Assembly: GCA_030068075.1 (NCBI GenBank)
Contig: CM057824.1
Location: forward strand, 124,424,414 to 124,488,413
From: Paguma larvata
Lineage: Eukaryota > Chordata > Mammalia > Carnivora > Viverridae
Length of the DNA: 64,000 bases
Direction of reading: 5' to 3'
In this document: positions 24,269 to 36,412 of the stretch, in pieces
How positions within the stretch are numbered: the first letter of the stretch is position 1
How the letters are laid out: each line of letters begins with the position of its first letter
The notes under the pieces: generated by a model
Told to the model about the DNA's origin: nothing
The model's input: the letters and a program-made list of their open reading frames with translations, nothing else
The model's database searches: none
Position numbers and translations under genes: made by a program

Positions 24269-24589
24269 TAAATCACACAGACTCCAGACATAAGAACATA
24301 ATCATTCCATTATTATAGACTTCTTGTCATTTAGTATCAGGTAAGGCATTGTCAGTGAGATTAAAACCCAGTCATATTTTAAATTGTATCAGTCAGTCTT
24401 CCTTAATTTAAGTACTTTGATTACTAGATACTGTTGTCTCTAATTACAATTAGATTATTGCAATGATACTAACAATCTATATATAAGAGTTTTAAATGTA
24501 TTAAAATTACAACATTTCCAATGTGGGGACATTCTGAATATGTTCTCATTTTAGAGTTTAGAGTTCAAAACAAAAGAATGACTTGACAC

Positions 24590-24773
24590 CAGCATGGTCT
24601 GATAGGACATTCTGCATGAATGTTCTAAATCTGTGCTATTCAATAGTACCCACTAGCCACATGTGGATGGTTGAGCACATGAAATATGGTTAGCATTACT
24701 GACAACATTAATTCTTAATTAAATTTTAAGAGCCACATGTAGCCAAACCTATTGTATTGGACATCTCACTTCT
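24590..24773. mobile_element. hAT-type non-autonomous element
   Basis: 'acccactagccacatgtgg' near 24648, 'tgagcacatgaaatatggttag' region near 24673, 'agagccacatgtagcc' near 24729 and terminal 'tattggacatctcact' near 24753. The ends 'ctgatagg' and 'tattggacat' are decayed terminal inverted repeats of the 'gtccaatag' type. Related to but distinct from the MER1-type element about 0.8 kb away. Confidence 0.75.
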
Positions 24774-25689
24774 GGATAGAAAGGTAATTTCTGCCCTATC
24801 ACTGACAATATTAAGTTTCAAATAAATTTATCTTGAATACGATATTGAGATTATTTCTACCTCATCTAAATCATGAGTGAGTAAAATGTAAACCTAAAAT
24901 GGTTCAAACACTTTAGAAAGACTGTGTATGTTAGGTTTTTAAGAGGTGTCTTTCTTATGAAACAAAGACATGCATATTGAAGTTAACGGCAAGATCTCCT
25001 TATAATGTTAATTATCTGATATCAGCATCCCTTCATGTTGTTAAATTATACATGTTTGATTTTTAATTAAGATGAGAACATCCATGAAAAACAACTAAAA
25101 ACTATCCCTCCCAAGTTTTTTATTTGTTTGTTTTTCCACTTATAAGCACACTGCCTTTGAAACTCTGTGAGTGATTGAGGCCAGATAACCTAAACCTCCG
25201 GAAGTCATTTACAGGAGGGCTTTGTTATGTAAAAACAATTTGTGGTTTGAGAATATGCAAAAGGAATTGTGTATTTAAAATTCTAAGCCTCATTCTTCCA
25301 ATTTGTCTCCCGCAGAATGTCCAGAAAATAGGTTTTTAAAGAACAAGATGTAATTAACATTCAACTTTATATGCTTTAATTATGAGCTAATATCTGATTG
25401 GATAGATAACATTTCTGCCTGTGGTTTTCACCCAGGGAATCATAGAATCTTCAAGCTGGCAGGGTTCTTTTCCAAAGTTTGCATTTTGTAGATTAAAAAT
25501 AATAGTCACAGAATAAAATGACTATGAAAGTCATAGACACATAGCAGAGATGGAGATGGAGACTAATCTGAGTTTTAGAAACTGGTAGAATAGCTGTTGT
25601 CCTTTCAAATTTTATTTCATTTGAAAAGCATCTATGTAACGTATCTGTATTCAAAAATATCCCACATCTGTTAAGTCATAATAGAAAGG

Positions 25690-25800
25690 AAAGAAAATTA
25701 ACTTTTCCTGAGCACTTACTCTGGACTGGGCAACATGCTTGATATTTCCATGCTCTGTTACTTCATGTCACCCTCATATCACCTTTCAGGGGGCAGGTGA
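25690..25800 (-). repeat. MIR fragment
   Basis: 'cctgagcacttactctgga' near 25708, then 'gttacttcatgtcaccctcat' region, matching antisense MIR. Confidence 0.58.
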
Positions 25801-25971
25801 AGAAATAAAGACTCTCATCATAGAGGAAATTTGCTCCTGGTAAAAAATCCCTGATGAGGGCATACTGGGGTAGGGGAAGGCAAGATTCAAGTCCACATTT
25901 TTTTTCATCATGAAGTCTATGCCTTTGCGTCCTTGTCACATTGATTCTTCTTAAAAACTCAGATATTTTAT

Positions 25972-26026
25972 ATTATTTTTAAAATTTTATTCATTTTTTT
26001 AATGTTTATTTATTTTTGACAGATAG

Positions 26027-26057
<31 letters not shown>

Positions 26058-26239
26058 GAGAGAGAGACAGAGCATGAACAGGGGAGGGGCAGAGAGAGAG
26101 AGGTAGACACAGAATTCAAAGTAGACTCCAGCCTCTGAGCTGTCAGCACAGAGCCCGATGTAGGGCTCGAACCTATGAACCACGAGAACATGACCTGAGC
26201 TGAATTCAGTCAACTGACTGAGCCACCCAGGTGTCTCAG
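25972..26239 (-). mobile_element. SINEC with internal (CA)n
   Basis: Reverse felid-type copy with a perfect 17-bp target duplication AAACTCAGATATTTTAT at 25955-25971 and 26240-26256. It has an unusually long T-rich (poly-A) end and a (CA)n run at about 26029-26054 where the GA tract would be. Two overlapping minus frames (26006-26213) are SINE translations. Confidence 0.97.
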
Positions 26240-26799
26240 AAACTCAGATATTTTATGATCTTGTTTGATTCAGAAGAGCAGAAAAGTTGAGCCAATATTA
26301 CTTTTTTGGAAATATGTTTAGAAAATTTTTGTTATCTAATTCACAACAGTTCATTCATTTATTTCTTTTAAGGCTTTATACTTCTTCCTCCTATCAAAAT
26401 ATAATGGTTTTAATACTAAATTAATTTCATTTAGATCTCTTAAATAGTCATGCCACCAAATTCATCTATATGTATATTTTTTTGTTCTTCACTTTAAATT
26501 TGGATAAACATTCTCTATGGAGTCAAATAACTTTGTTGATTAAAGCTTTGTAGTTGTCAAATAATGTTTATGGCATTATAGGTAGGCTCTCCTAAAAAAA
26601 TATGAATTTGGTTTCGACGAAATCGTGCATGGGAAAAAAACACAGTGTTTAGATAACTTGACATTCTGATCATTTTTTTGATGAACATAAAATGCCTAGA
26701 AACAATCAATGGTCATGAGAAAACATAAAATAGATTAAGGATAGTAAATGTGGTTTCTATATTTTTTCACATAACAAATCACATAAAAGTAAGTTAGTG

Positions 26800-27010
26800 G
26801 TTAGAAATACGGTTTCTGAATTGAGACTGACCTGGCCTTGAATTCTGTCTTGATCACATACTTGAATTACAACTATAGGTATGCAAAATCTCATACTACT
26901 CACCTGCAAAATGGTAGCAGTATTTGAATTCACCTCATATTACTGTAAGTATAATGCTTAGCATGGAAAAGCTCATGTAGTACTTGCTCAATTATTACAA
27001 TTATTGTTGT
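26800..27010 (+). repeat. MIR SINE
   Basis: 'agtggttagaaatacggtttctgaattgag' region near 26797, 'cctggccttgaattctgtc' near 26831, 'ctcacctgcaaaatgg' near 26899, 'tgcttagcatggaaaagctc' near 26957. Diverged sense MIR. Confidence 0.7.
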
Positions 27011-28099
27011 TACATTTATTATTGTGCAATTAAAATGTAGTGAATTAGGGCAGTTATTTATTATATTAAGTAACTACTCAGTCATATATAATAAGAGAAG
27101 GGTATATGTTGCAATTACTTTGTAAGTTCCAATGACACAGGTCTTTATGTATATATATTTGTATATACATATTATATTAATATATAATATTTAATATTAA
27201 TATTTTATTTCCTGAATGCATGTGAACTAACTAGACAAAACAGTACCTCTCCTGAAAATATGTCTAAATAATACTGATACATTTCTTTAAATTTAGGGTG
27301 CTTGTTCTAGGACAGATTGAGTAATAACGTCTATTTCACAGCAAATCATATACTAAAACCACAAAATATTTTATAGCCAAATCTATAATATATAGTTAAG
27401 CTTCTTCAAATAAGCCACAATTTTGAAAGTATAAGAAATCATGTCCCTTAATTTCAGATTTTCTTTTGAGATTTTTTTCATATCTATTACTAAGGTAAAG
27501 TCCAAGAAAAAATTTCCTATGCATATCATTGCTAAAAATACAAGGAAAATGACCTATTGCTGAGAGACAGTGTCTCCTTTATTCTAAGCACAGTAGCCTG
27601 AAAAAAGACAGGCTGTTGCTACCTTGTTGATATGTCAGAACTGTATTGAGTCCCACTGTAAGGGGTACACTCTGAATAATGCAGAGCTCTAACACTTATT
27701 CATGTGATTTTTTTTTTAAGTTGAGTTTCAAAACAGAACTATATTTTAAAAAATTACTTAGTTTTAATAACCTCTGGTCGTCCATGACTTTACCTCCTGT
27801 TGCTTCACATTTATTATATGGGCTAATGAGCTGAGGTAAAGAGATGGTTACACCAAAGCATAAAAAAATAAAAAGGTTATGCCAGGGAATCATAGGTTTG
27901 ATAAGTGCTAGTTTACCTGAATATCGGGACACAAACATTTTAACTTGAAAATCTGTGCCCTTGAGAGTCAACATTCTCCTCGGGCATTACAGCAAATACT
28001 TTAAGTTCTTGTTATATGTTGAAAAAAAATATATTTATACAGCTTTATAGATTTTTATAAAATCAAACACAACAATTATTAGAATATGGATGCATAGGG
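27011..28099. other. AT-rich, non-coding
   Basis: Contains a strongly AT-rich tract at about 27147-27213 with TATA/ATATT repeats. No gene; the 27696-27974 minus frame lacks support. Confidence 0.6.
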
Positions 28100-28113
28100 C
28101 ACATTTTATTTTA

Positions 28114-28339
28114 TTTTATTTTATTTTTTTAAACCTTTATTTATTTTTGAGAGACATAGAGACAGACAGAGTATGAGCAGGGGAAGGGCAGAGAGAGGGA
28201 GACACAGAATCCGAAGCAGGCTCCAGGCTCTGATGAGCCATCAGCACAGAGCCCGATGCGGGACTCGAACTCACAGACCGTGAGATCATGACCTGAGCTG
28301 AAGTCGGCCGCTCAACTGACTGAGCCACCCAGGTGCCCC
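28114..28339 (-). mobile_element. SINEC, antisense, young-looking
   Basis: Reverse copy that keeps CpGs ('gcccgatgcgggactcgaac' near 28251; 'gaagtcggccgctcaactgac' region). Target duplication CACATTTTATTTTA at 28100-28113 and 28340-28353 is perfect. The (TTTTA)n next to the tail is partly shared with the duplication. Confidence 0.97.
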
Positions 28340-28473
28340 CACATTTTATTTTAAATGACAGGTTTCAGAAAAAGAGACAACTGGAATGGAAGAATTAAAA
28401 AAAAACCAGATAGGTTTTTGTCTCTCTGGTTAGCAAGTTAGTCAAGCAAGTTAATCACTTCAGAAATATTTTA

Positions 28474-28681
28474 GGGACACCTGGGTGGCTCAGTTAGGTG
28501 GGCATCTGACTTTGGCTCAGGTCGTGATCTCATGGTGAGTTTGAGCCTGGCGTTGGGCTCTGTGCTGACAGTTCAGAGCCTGAAGCCTGCTTCAAATTCT
28601 GTGACTCCTCTCTCTCTGCCTCTCCCCTGCTATCATGCTCTCTCTCTCTCTCTCTCAAAAATAAACATTAAAAAAATTTAA
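28474..28681 (+). mobile_element. SINEC, sense
   Basis: Forward copy missing a few head bases near the B box ('catggtgagtttgagcctgg'), with (CT)n at about 28636-28657. Perfect duplication AGAAATATTTTA at 28462-28473 and 28682-28693. Confidence 0.95.
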
Positions 28682-29358
28682 AGAAATATTTTAAGAGCCA
28701 ATATTTATTAAGGATGATTTTATCATTAAGTGCAAACACTAGGTAGTTCATCTCAGTGGAATAAAAGGTTTGTGTGTGGTGATGGGGGTTTGGGGGGAAA
28801 GGGCGGGGGAAGAGAAATGACAGATAAAAAGAAAGACAAGGGGCAAGAGGGAGAAAGTGTGCTGTGTGTGTGCTGTCCACTGTGCTAAGGAGCTGATGAA
28901 TTTCAATGGATGCTTATATGTACAAATACATAGCCTTATTGGACAGATTATAAAGAGGGTATTGGAAGTCCTGCCTATATTAGGCAATGCAAATCTATTC
29001 ACTGATTTCACTGATTAGGTTGTATGAGTTCTGTAGTGACAAGTAACTATTTATTCACTTATATTTACTAGGTACTTTGACTTTAAACATGTGCAATCTG
29101 CAATGGAGGCTAGATCCCTACTAGAAAGAAGGATATTACTTTCAGAAATCACATGCTTCCCCTGGTTCTGATTGTCTCTCAATCCTTTTTCATTCCTCTT
29201 AGCACCTAAGCTCTTACTGCCATGTGCAATAGCACTCACCAAGGAGCCATGCTTAAAAATCAAATACATAATAAGTCCATAAGTTACATCTTGTTTTAGG
29301 TAGCAACTCTTAGTTTCAAAGAACACAATTTAAAAAGTATTGTATCCTCATATTCAGT

Positions 29359-29387
29359 TTTTTTGTTTTGTTTTGTTTTGTTTTTTG
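29359..29387. repeat. (TTTTG)n simple repeat
   Basis: About five TTTTG units. Confidence 0.85.
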
Positions 29388-29599
29388 TACTCAAATAATT
29401 GGTTCATTTCCATATTGATATAAACATAAGCAAGCTTGTTTTAAACAATTAGTCTGATAAACCACCTACCTGCAGCGGTGGATATTCAAGATGCTAATAA
29501 TAAAGAAAGCATTCTAACTCTCTACATAAGTAGAAAAATCCACCACATGTTTCAAAGTATATCCTGGATTCAACATAATAAAAACCACTGTAAGCAGGT

Positions 29600-29760
29600 A
29601 GAGGAATTGCTATTATCTGTATTCCACTAGTAGTGAAACCAAGGCTCTTGGCTGTTAAGAAAACTGATTGGCTAAGGTCTCCAAGGTTTCAAGTACCATA
29701 TTTCAAGTACCGTATTTCAAGTACTGGAATCCAAATTTCTGCATTCCACATTAGCTTTTT
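29600..29760 (-). repeat. Possible MIR with 14-bp tandem triplication
   Basis: MIR-like sequence in antisense contains three tandem copies of TTTCAAGTACCATA at 29687-29700, 29701-29714 and 29715-29728 (second differs by one base, third by three). Confidence 0.5.
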
Positions 29761-29908
29761 TATTATTCCACAATAACTATAAACTAGTAATGAAATTAAT
29801 GCTATTTTTCTTTTTCTTTCTGCCCTCTACCCTTCCTCCCTTCCTTCTTTCCATATTTTTAAAGAATATATCTCGCATCATATATTCATTATTCATTATT
29901 TAACTTGC

Positions 29909-30056
29909 TTTTTTTTAATTTTAGAGAGAGAGAGAGAGAGAGCAGTGGGTGGGCAGAGGGGGAGAAAGAGAGAAAGAGAGAATCCCAACCATGCTCCACA
30001 TTATAAGCCGAAATCAAGAGTGAGACGCTCAATTGACTGAGTCACTCAGACCCCCC
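29909..30056 (-). mobile_element. SINEC, internally deleted
   Basis: Reverse copy with GA tract from 29924 and head 'gactgagtcactcag', but the central 'gtcagcacagagcc...' block is missing: 'ccatgctccacattataagcc' joins straight to 'gaaatcaagagtgagacgc'. About 60 bases are lost. Confidence 0.85.
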
Positions 30057-31229
30057 AAACTTATTTATTTAACACGTAATATGTGTCAGGTAGTACAAAA
30101 AATGCTCAAGTAACATGCTGAAGAAAATGCGATCTTAAACTGTGTCCAGTACTATCAGTAGAAAATCTTAAAAATAAATTGGGAGAGGGGGAGAAAGAAG
30201 TCATCATCTTGGATAACGGTCTCAGTCACAGCGTGATGCCACCTCATTACATCACAGGCTGTTGTGAGCTCATGTTCTCACAGCTAGAGTGTGGAAAAAT
30301 GTATAAAGCTGGAAGACATAATTTATCTTTGCTGCAGCATATAAACCGAGGTTATCTATGGAAATGTGTCATGGTTCTGAGCAGTGTCTATTATATCCAT
30401 GGTAATGAAAAAAAAATGATGGGAACCACAGTTGTAGACAGAGGAGAAATGTGTGCTTAAAAGGTAGGGTTGTCTTGAATCTTCCTTTCAGCAGCCAATG
30501 GAGGTGAAGCACTTATGTGCCACTGAGATTCTCTTGAACCACTACTTCAATGTTTAAACAAGTGAAGTGGAAATGACCTTTGAGAAATCACCCGGATGTA
30601 TCCAGACTTCAAAAAGTACTATTCTTAAACTCTTTCAACAATTTGACAGTCTATTCCATTTTTTAACTACATCTAAGGAAAGGGATTGTGTAAAATCCAA
30701 TAGTAGCCTTTTCCACTTGTAGTACAAAGAATTTCTTGCAACCTCCTTATTACTATCTTTAATCATCTAACTTCACCCAGACTGATTTCTTTCCTTTTAA
30801 TCTCAGTGTGAATAGAGAATGGAAGATCAATCACTCTCAACAGAAGCTCCAATTTGAACAATTATAGTTAGGTTAATATTCTATGTCAACTTTCCGATAC
30901 GGGAGAGACTTACAGGTCGGTGTTGATTTTCACAATTTGAATACAGGCAACACTAAACAGATCTTATCTCTGCATGAAAACTTGAAAACACTTGACTTTC
31001 TAAAATGTAAGAAAACTGCAAGAATTGGTTTTTAGGACATTTGAAACAGAAGTACCTTATTACTTAAATGGATACATTAATCATTGATTTATTTACTTAG
31101 TTTTTTTTTTTGTTTTCCTCCATTCAACCATGACTTAATAATGGAGTGTATGTATGTGCTAGAAAAAGTACTATGTGTTAGGGATAGAAAGGGTAAATAA
31201 GCCATGACCATTCCTTCAAAAGTGTATGG
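30057..31229. other. Non-coding, unassigned
   Basis: No repeat recognised. A 93-codon plus frame at 30179-30460 starts with ATG but has no splice or family support; I treat it as chance. Confidence 0.5.
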
Positions 31230-31431
31230 TCAGTTGGTTTAGTGTCCAACTCTTGATTTTGACTAAGGTCATGATCTCATGGTATGTGAGCTTTGCCCCA
31301 CATCTGGCTCTGTGCTGACAGCGTAGAGCCTGCTTGGGATTCTCTGTCTCTTTCTCTCTCTATCCTTCCCTCACTCGCTCTCTATCTCTCTCCCTCAAAA
31401 TAAACAAATGAACATTAAAAAAAAAAAAAGG
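31230..31431 (+). mobile_element. SINEC, 5' truncated
   Basis: Forward copy starting inside the head ('cagttggtttagtgtcc'), through 'tctggctctgtgctgacagc' near 31304 to an A tail. The first 15-20 bases and the A box are gone. Confidence 0.92.
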
Positions 31432-31918
31432 TGGACAGACTATACGTAAGCTTTAATTTATACATACTTGTGTTAGCTCTTTCAGAAGGGACAAGTAAGC
31501 CATGAAGTGTGTGGCATCAAATCAAGGGCAGAAAGAATTTCAGGAAGTGAGAAGTCAGTGTTGTAAAGCTTCATTTTGAAAGTAGGATAAGAAGCATTTC
31601 AATGCTTCTGTGAAGCAAGTAATATTAAAACAAATCTCTGATTTGAATTCCTACCAACAGATGACTGACAGATTAACACTATACCCTGTGGGAGTAAAAG
31701 CCTAAAATGAGCTGTGTAGAAAACTTTATATATGTGTGTATATTTCAATACATTATCCCTGTGTTTTGTTTGTTTGTTTGTTTTAATTTACCATGAAGAT
31801 TCAGGGTTGCATATTACCTTATCAGTAAATAAACTGAATAGTCATAACTTATGATAGTTACGCTTTTAAAAAATTGTTAAATTGAACAGAGAATGAGATT
31901 ATAATAAGTAATAGTAGT

Positions 31919-32288
31919 TTGGACTATGGGCTTAATTAAGTTTTCCCCAAATTCAGATGTTGAAGCTAATGTGACTGTATTTGGAGATAGGGCCTTTAAG
32001 GAAGTAAGTAAGGTAAAATGAGCCTCTAAGGATAAGTCCTTAACCCAACAGGATTGGTGCTCTTATAAAAGGAAGAAGAGACAGCACGCCATGTAAGGAC
32101 ACAACAAGAGGGTAGCTATCTGCAAGCCAAGAAGAGAAGTCTTACCAGAAATCACAACCCTGATGGCCTTTGATCTTGGACTTCCAGACTCCAATAGAGA
32201 AACAGCCTATAAGAAAATAACTATCTATTGTTTAAGCTACACAGTCTGTGGTATTTTGTTACTGTGGCCAGAGGCTACTAATACACTT
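31919..32288 (+). mobile_element. MaLR LTR, MST/MLT1A-like
   Basis: Sense LTR: 'ccccaaattcagatgttgaag' region near 31946, 'gatagggcctttaaggaag' near 31985, 'ggtgctcttataaaagga' near 32056 (TATA-like), 'catgtaaggacacaacaag' near 32090, 'cttggacttccagactcc' near 32174 and terminal 'gtggtattttgttactgtgg' near 32249. No internal genes. Confidence 0.85.
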
Positions 32289-32310
32289 TGTTAAAAAAAA
32301 AAAATCATCA

Positions 32311-32516
32311 GGGCCCCTGGGTGGCTCAGTCAGTTGACTGCCTGACTTTGGCTCAGGTCATGACCTCACAGTTTGTGGGTTCAAGCCCCACGTCGAGGCT
32401 TGTGCTGACTGTGCAGAGCCTACTTCAGATTCTCTGTCTTCCTCTCTCTCTCTGTCCCTCCTGAGCTGGCACTCTCTCTCTCTCTCAAAGATGAACAAAT
32501 AAACATTTTTTAAAAA
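32311..32516 (+). mobile_element. SINEC, sense
   Basis: Full forward copy placed about 20 bases after the MaLR LTR. Body 'tgtgctgactgtgcagagcc' near 32401; tail 'aacaaataaacattttt'. Confidence 0.95.
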
Positions 32517-32599
32517 TTCCAACAAGTAGCTGAATTTCTTAGCATTTTCTTAATGGTAATCGGTAAAATGTGTTAGACCTTTGCCGGATTTCAAGTCAT

Positions 32600-32770
32600 G
32601 TATTTAGAATTTTAGGAGTATAATCTCATCCAATCCTCAGGACAGTCTGAGGAGGTAGGTACTTCTGTCATGCCATGGTATAGATGTGAGTCATAGAGAA
32701 AGACTTTCCAAAGGTTAGCTAACTAATGAGTAAGCTTTTGTTCTTAGGGTAAAGAGTCCAGAGTGACCAT
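32600..32770 (-). repeat. MIR fragment
   Basis: 'ataatctcatccaatcctcagg' region near 32620, 'gaggaggtaggtacttctgtc' region near 32650, 'gtgagtcatagagaaagac' near 32686, 'ggttagctaactaatgagt' near 32714: antisense MIR order. Confidence 0.62.
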
Positions 32771-34129
32771 TATTAATAGAGCTTTCACTTCTGTATCAAG
32801 CACATATTTGCTTGAACATTAAGAATCATTAAAATACTTTAATATTATATTGTAGTACCATTTATATCATATTACACAAGCAAACAAAAATACTGATCTA
32901 ATATGATTTAGCAAAAATGGAATTTGGTAAAAGTAAATTTATGAACTGTATTTCTTGCTACAACTCCATATTTGGAAAGAAACATGAAACATATTAGAAC
33001 AGAAAAAGGGCAAACACTACTGTAACTATATTATTTTGCTTATAAAACTTATAAATATAAATATTAAATTTAATGTTAGATTACATAACCAAATTGCAAA
33101 AACTTGGTTACTATTGAAAAGGCCAATTACATGAACCTGACATTAAAATTTAAAATCTACACCATTTCAAAATAGACTCGCTAGTGATTAAAAAAATATA
33201 TATCCATGAACATGAAGGCTTGAAATGTAATAAGGACCCAAATGAGTTAGTGATGGCTGTCATAAAAATCTGGCAGGGCATTCTATTTACAATTTGTAAT
33301 AAAACTGTCACACACTGAATTTATAGAAGCATTTATCTTAGAAAAATAAATCTATTTGCCAAGGGCAAGTTAATAACCTCTACAGTTCATTTGAATATAT
33401 GGACAAAGAGATAGTTTGACTAATAGAGTGTTATAAGAAGTATGTCAGGGAATGTACAGGATGCTGTGACAATAGAAACATCACCAAAAACATTCTATGC
33501 CGTGAATGAACAGCAGGGATACTTTCTATATTATCTGAAATACAAATCAATGTTGTTAACTGTCAATGTAAAAAAACATGCACGCAGAGGATATTGTATT
33601 CATGTGTTCCATTTTTGAGAACAATTAAAAATGTTTTCAATTTAAGCACCAAAAGAACATGTGGATTTTTAAAATCTCCAATTGAATGCACAACTATTCC
33701 CTAAGGATTGGAAGTTGTTTACTTGTTTGAGAAATGAAAGGGAAATAAATGCTATTTATTGCATGTCATTTTACAGATACTCAGAAATATAAAAACCTAT
33801 ATGGTGTTTAATAAACTGTTCCTTGAAATCTCAGATAAGCTTAATAGAAGCATGGAAGATGGCAGTCATACACTGTTTAAAATAACCAGAGGGATGGTAC
33901 AAGAATCGCACAAGCTCCAGCTGTCATAATGAGCTGAGACCAGACACTTAGCCTATTCATGTTCTTCAGAATGTTCATAAGGTTCTCTGTGTTACACCAC
34001 ACATCCTTGAAAATGCAAATATAATCTGCAGTTTAGAATTTTAAGAACACTAGATATGTGTATTTTCTCCAAATATAATGCTATATAAAGAGAGAGGACA
34101 TGCAAGTTATAAAACCTCATTTATCTAGA
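32771..34129. other. Unique-looking non-coding stretch
   Basis: AT-rich, no recognised repeats over about 1.35 kb, no supported exon. Confidence 0.5.
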
Positions 34130-34290
34130 AGAGGGTCAGCAAACTTTTGCTTATAGGACTAACTTTACCAATGTAATGTGAAGACTGTTATAGACTATGC
34201 ATAAGTGACTGGGTGCGAGTGTGTTCCAAGAAACTCTTATTTACAGAAATGGACAGGAGACCTAAATTGGTCAATGGGCCATGATTTTAC
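34130..34290 (+). mobile_element. hAT-Charlie non-autonomous element
   Basis: 'agagggtcagcaaacttttgc' region near 34131, 'tagactatgcataagtgac' near 34192, 'gtgttccaagaaactcttatttacagaaatggacagg' region at 34219-34257, 'caatgggccatga' near 34272. A well-known short mammalian DNA transposon; MER number not assigned. Confidence 0.8.
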
Positions 34291-34312
34291 AAGCATTTAA
34301 ATAAAAAAGGCT

Positions 34313-34518
34313 TGGAGTCCCCAAGTGGCTCATTTCATTGAGTATTGATTCAGCTCAGTCATGATCTCAGGGTGCCAGGATTGAGCCCTGTGTTAGGCTT
34401 CACACTAGGTGTGGAGCCTGCTAAAGATTCACCCCTCTCTCTCTCTCCCCTCCCTCTCTTCCCCCACTCATGCTTTCTCTCTTTTCCCTTAAAAATTCCT
34501 TTAAAAATTTACTTTGAA
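34313..34518 (+). mobile_element. SINEC, sense, diverged
   Basis: Old forward copy with several small deletions in head and body; 'ctctctctctctccc' tract near 34436. Confidence 0.88.
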
Positions 34519-34784
34519 AATAACTGATTTCCCAGATTTTATAGTTGGTTTTCTAATTGAAAAAAAAAAAAGTACTCTTAAAGGGTTTCCTATTGAGATG
34601 CACATTTAACCTTACTTTTGATCATTCCATGAACTTACATACCATTTACAAGGCTTTTGTTTAACTTAAGTGATAAGACAGAAATGCCACAGGTTAAAGC
34701 ATTTGAACAGCAAACAGTCCACTCATTCTATTAAAAAGTATTATTATTATTTTTAATGCAGATAACACTTCATTTGGTACTCTC

Positions 34785-34950
34785 TGGTTCAAATTCTAGC
34801 TCTGGACCTTCTTTGTAAACTTTGGTCTCCGTGTCTTCATTTTCTTTTCTTACTATGAGGCTCATGATAGTATTTACCTCACAAGATTGTTTAAAGCTTA
34901 AGTAAGCTAATGGATGTTTAACACTTTGCAGGTATTAAAAACATGGAGAG
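34785..34950 (+). repeat. MIR SINE
   Basis: 'ggttcaaattctagctctgg' near 34787, 'tttgtaaactttggtctccgtgtcttcattttc' region, 'tacctcacaagattgtttaaag' region near 34875, 'aacactttgcaggtatt' near 34920: sense MIR order. Confidence 0.75.
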
Positions 34951-35003
34951 TATACAATTGATAGTAGCCATTGTTATATTCATTATATTTAATAAAATTA
35001 TCA

Positions 35004-35218
35004 GGGGCGCCTGGGTGGCTCAGTCGGTTGAGCGTCTGACTTCAGCTCAGGTCATGATCTCGTGGTCCGTAAGTTCGAGCCTCGCATCGGGCTCTGTGCT
35101 GACAGCTCAGAGCCTGGAGCCTGCTTTGGATTCTGTGTCTCCCTCTCTCTCTGTCCCTCCCCCACTCATGCTCTGTCTCTCTCTGTCTCAAAAATAATAA
35201 ACATTTAAAAAATTAAAA
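35004..35218 (+). mobile_element. SINEC felid-type, youngest-looking copy
   Basis: Best preserved felid SINE here. A box TGGCTCAGTCGG at 35016-35027 and B-box-like AGTTCGAGCCT at 35072-35082; retains most CpGs (GGCGCC, GTCGG, GAGCG, TTCGAGCC, CTCGCATCGG). Perfect target duplication AAAATTATCA at 34994-35003 and 35219-35228. The 84-codon frame at 34943-35197 is a SINE translation. Confidence 0.98.
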
Positions 35219-35228
35219 AAAATTATCA

Positions 35229-36412
35229 TATATCCCAGACCTTGGAATAACTTGAGTATGGTTGAAGGAAAGGAACAAATAAATATATAAAATATGAAGT
35301 ATTCCATGGTGCAACAGAAATAAGCATTTCATCACAGATTGATATTTAAAGGTTAAATGGACATGAAGTAGATAACTCATGGAAGACTGAGGAAACCTAA
35401 ATAAAGATGATGAGTTTTGTACAAGGTCCTGAAGGAGGACATAGTTTTCACTGGTAGAATAGTGGTGTTAAGTAGTGACTAAGAAGGCTGTCATTCAAGG
35501 AAAGGCTCCAAAGCAGAGAAAGTGCCCAGGGACCTGCTTGACTCCAGATCTCAACTTTGAGCAAGACGCAACACTGGGTAGCAGCAGAGGAAGGATTCAG
35601 ATGTAAGGCCATAACTGCTCACTAGAAAATATGACATTGTTGAAAACTTTTTCTTTTATTTAGGGTACTTGTCTAGTATTTCATCCCAAGGCGGCATTTC
35701 CTCCCCTAGAATAAAGAAATATATGAAAGGAACCTGCAGAGGGAGGAAACTACATAGAGAAGACATTAAAGTATCATTTTGTAGGACAAGTCAAGTAGGA
35801 ACAAATGTGGTGAGAATTCTAGATTTTAAACCTAGAGATCAGAGCCCTTATGAAAAGGAAGAGTCAGTGAAATGATTCTTGACGCACTGAGAAGACTAGA
35901 AAGAGGAGTAGAAAGAGGCAGGAACATTAAAGTCTATTCCAGGTCTTATTCTAACTTGCCCTACAACCTCAGGCTAGGAGCACACCCTTGTTAGGTGTTA
36001 GTTTTCACCTCTGAAGGTGAAGATAATAAATATTTCTACCATGATGAATCTACAACTATTTCATTTAGTTATGAACAGAGAACAAAGCAGAAGAGAGCTC
36101 GGAATGAAGACTCTATACCCAATTCACAGGAAAGAGATCTCAAAAAACATAAATTTAATTCTGGGATTAGTTTTAAAAATCATGGGGCATGCATTTTAAC
36201 TGAGTCACATTACACTCTATAGGCAAAGATGTATACTAGAAATTCAGAATTAGAATTATGGGGAGAGGTAAATGGATAAAGCTGTAAAAATAATATATTA
36301 TATTACAGGAATATAGAAAACCAGCAGGAAAAAACCAGTGGAGAGATAAGATGAAGATGTAAAAGCTTCTGTTTTGTAATACTAATTTGGAATATGACCG
36401 AGGCTAGTATTT
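35229..36412. other. Non-coding, possibly ancient repeat
   Basis: Purine-rich sequence ('ggtcctgaaggaggacatag' near 35425; 'ggaaaggctccaaagcagag' near 35500) resembles decayed mammalian repeats. Overlapping plus frames at 35995-36222 have no support. Confidence 0.4.

Noticed and set aside
30179..30460. 93-codon ATG-started plus frame
   Set aside because: No flanking splice sites, no CpG enrichment and no similarity that I can recognise.
35016..35082. tRNA-like A and B boxes
   Set aside because: They belong to the tRNA-derived head of a SINE; there is no cloverleaf-forming tRNA gene, and the same motif recurs in all sense SINEs.
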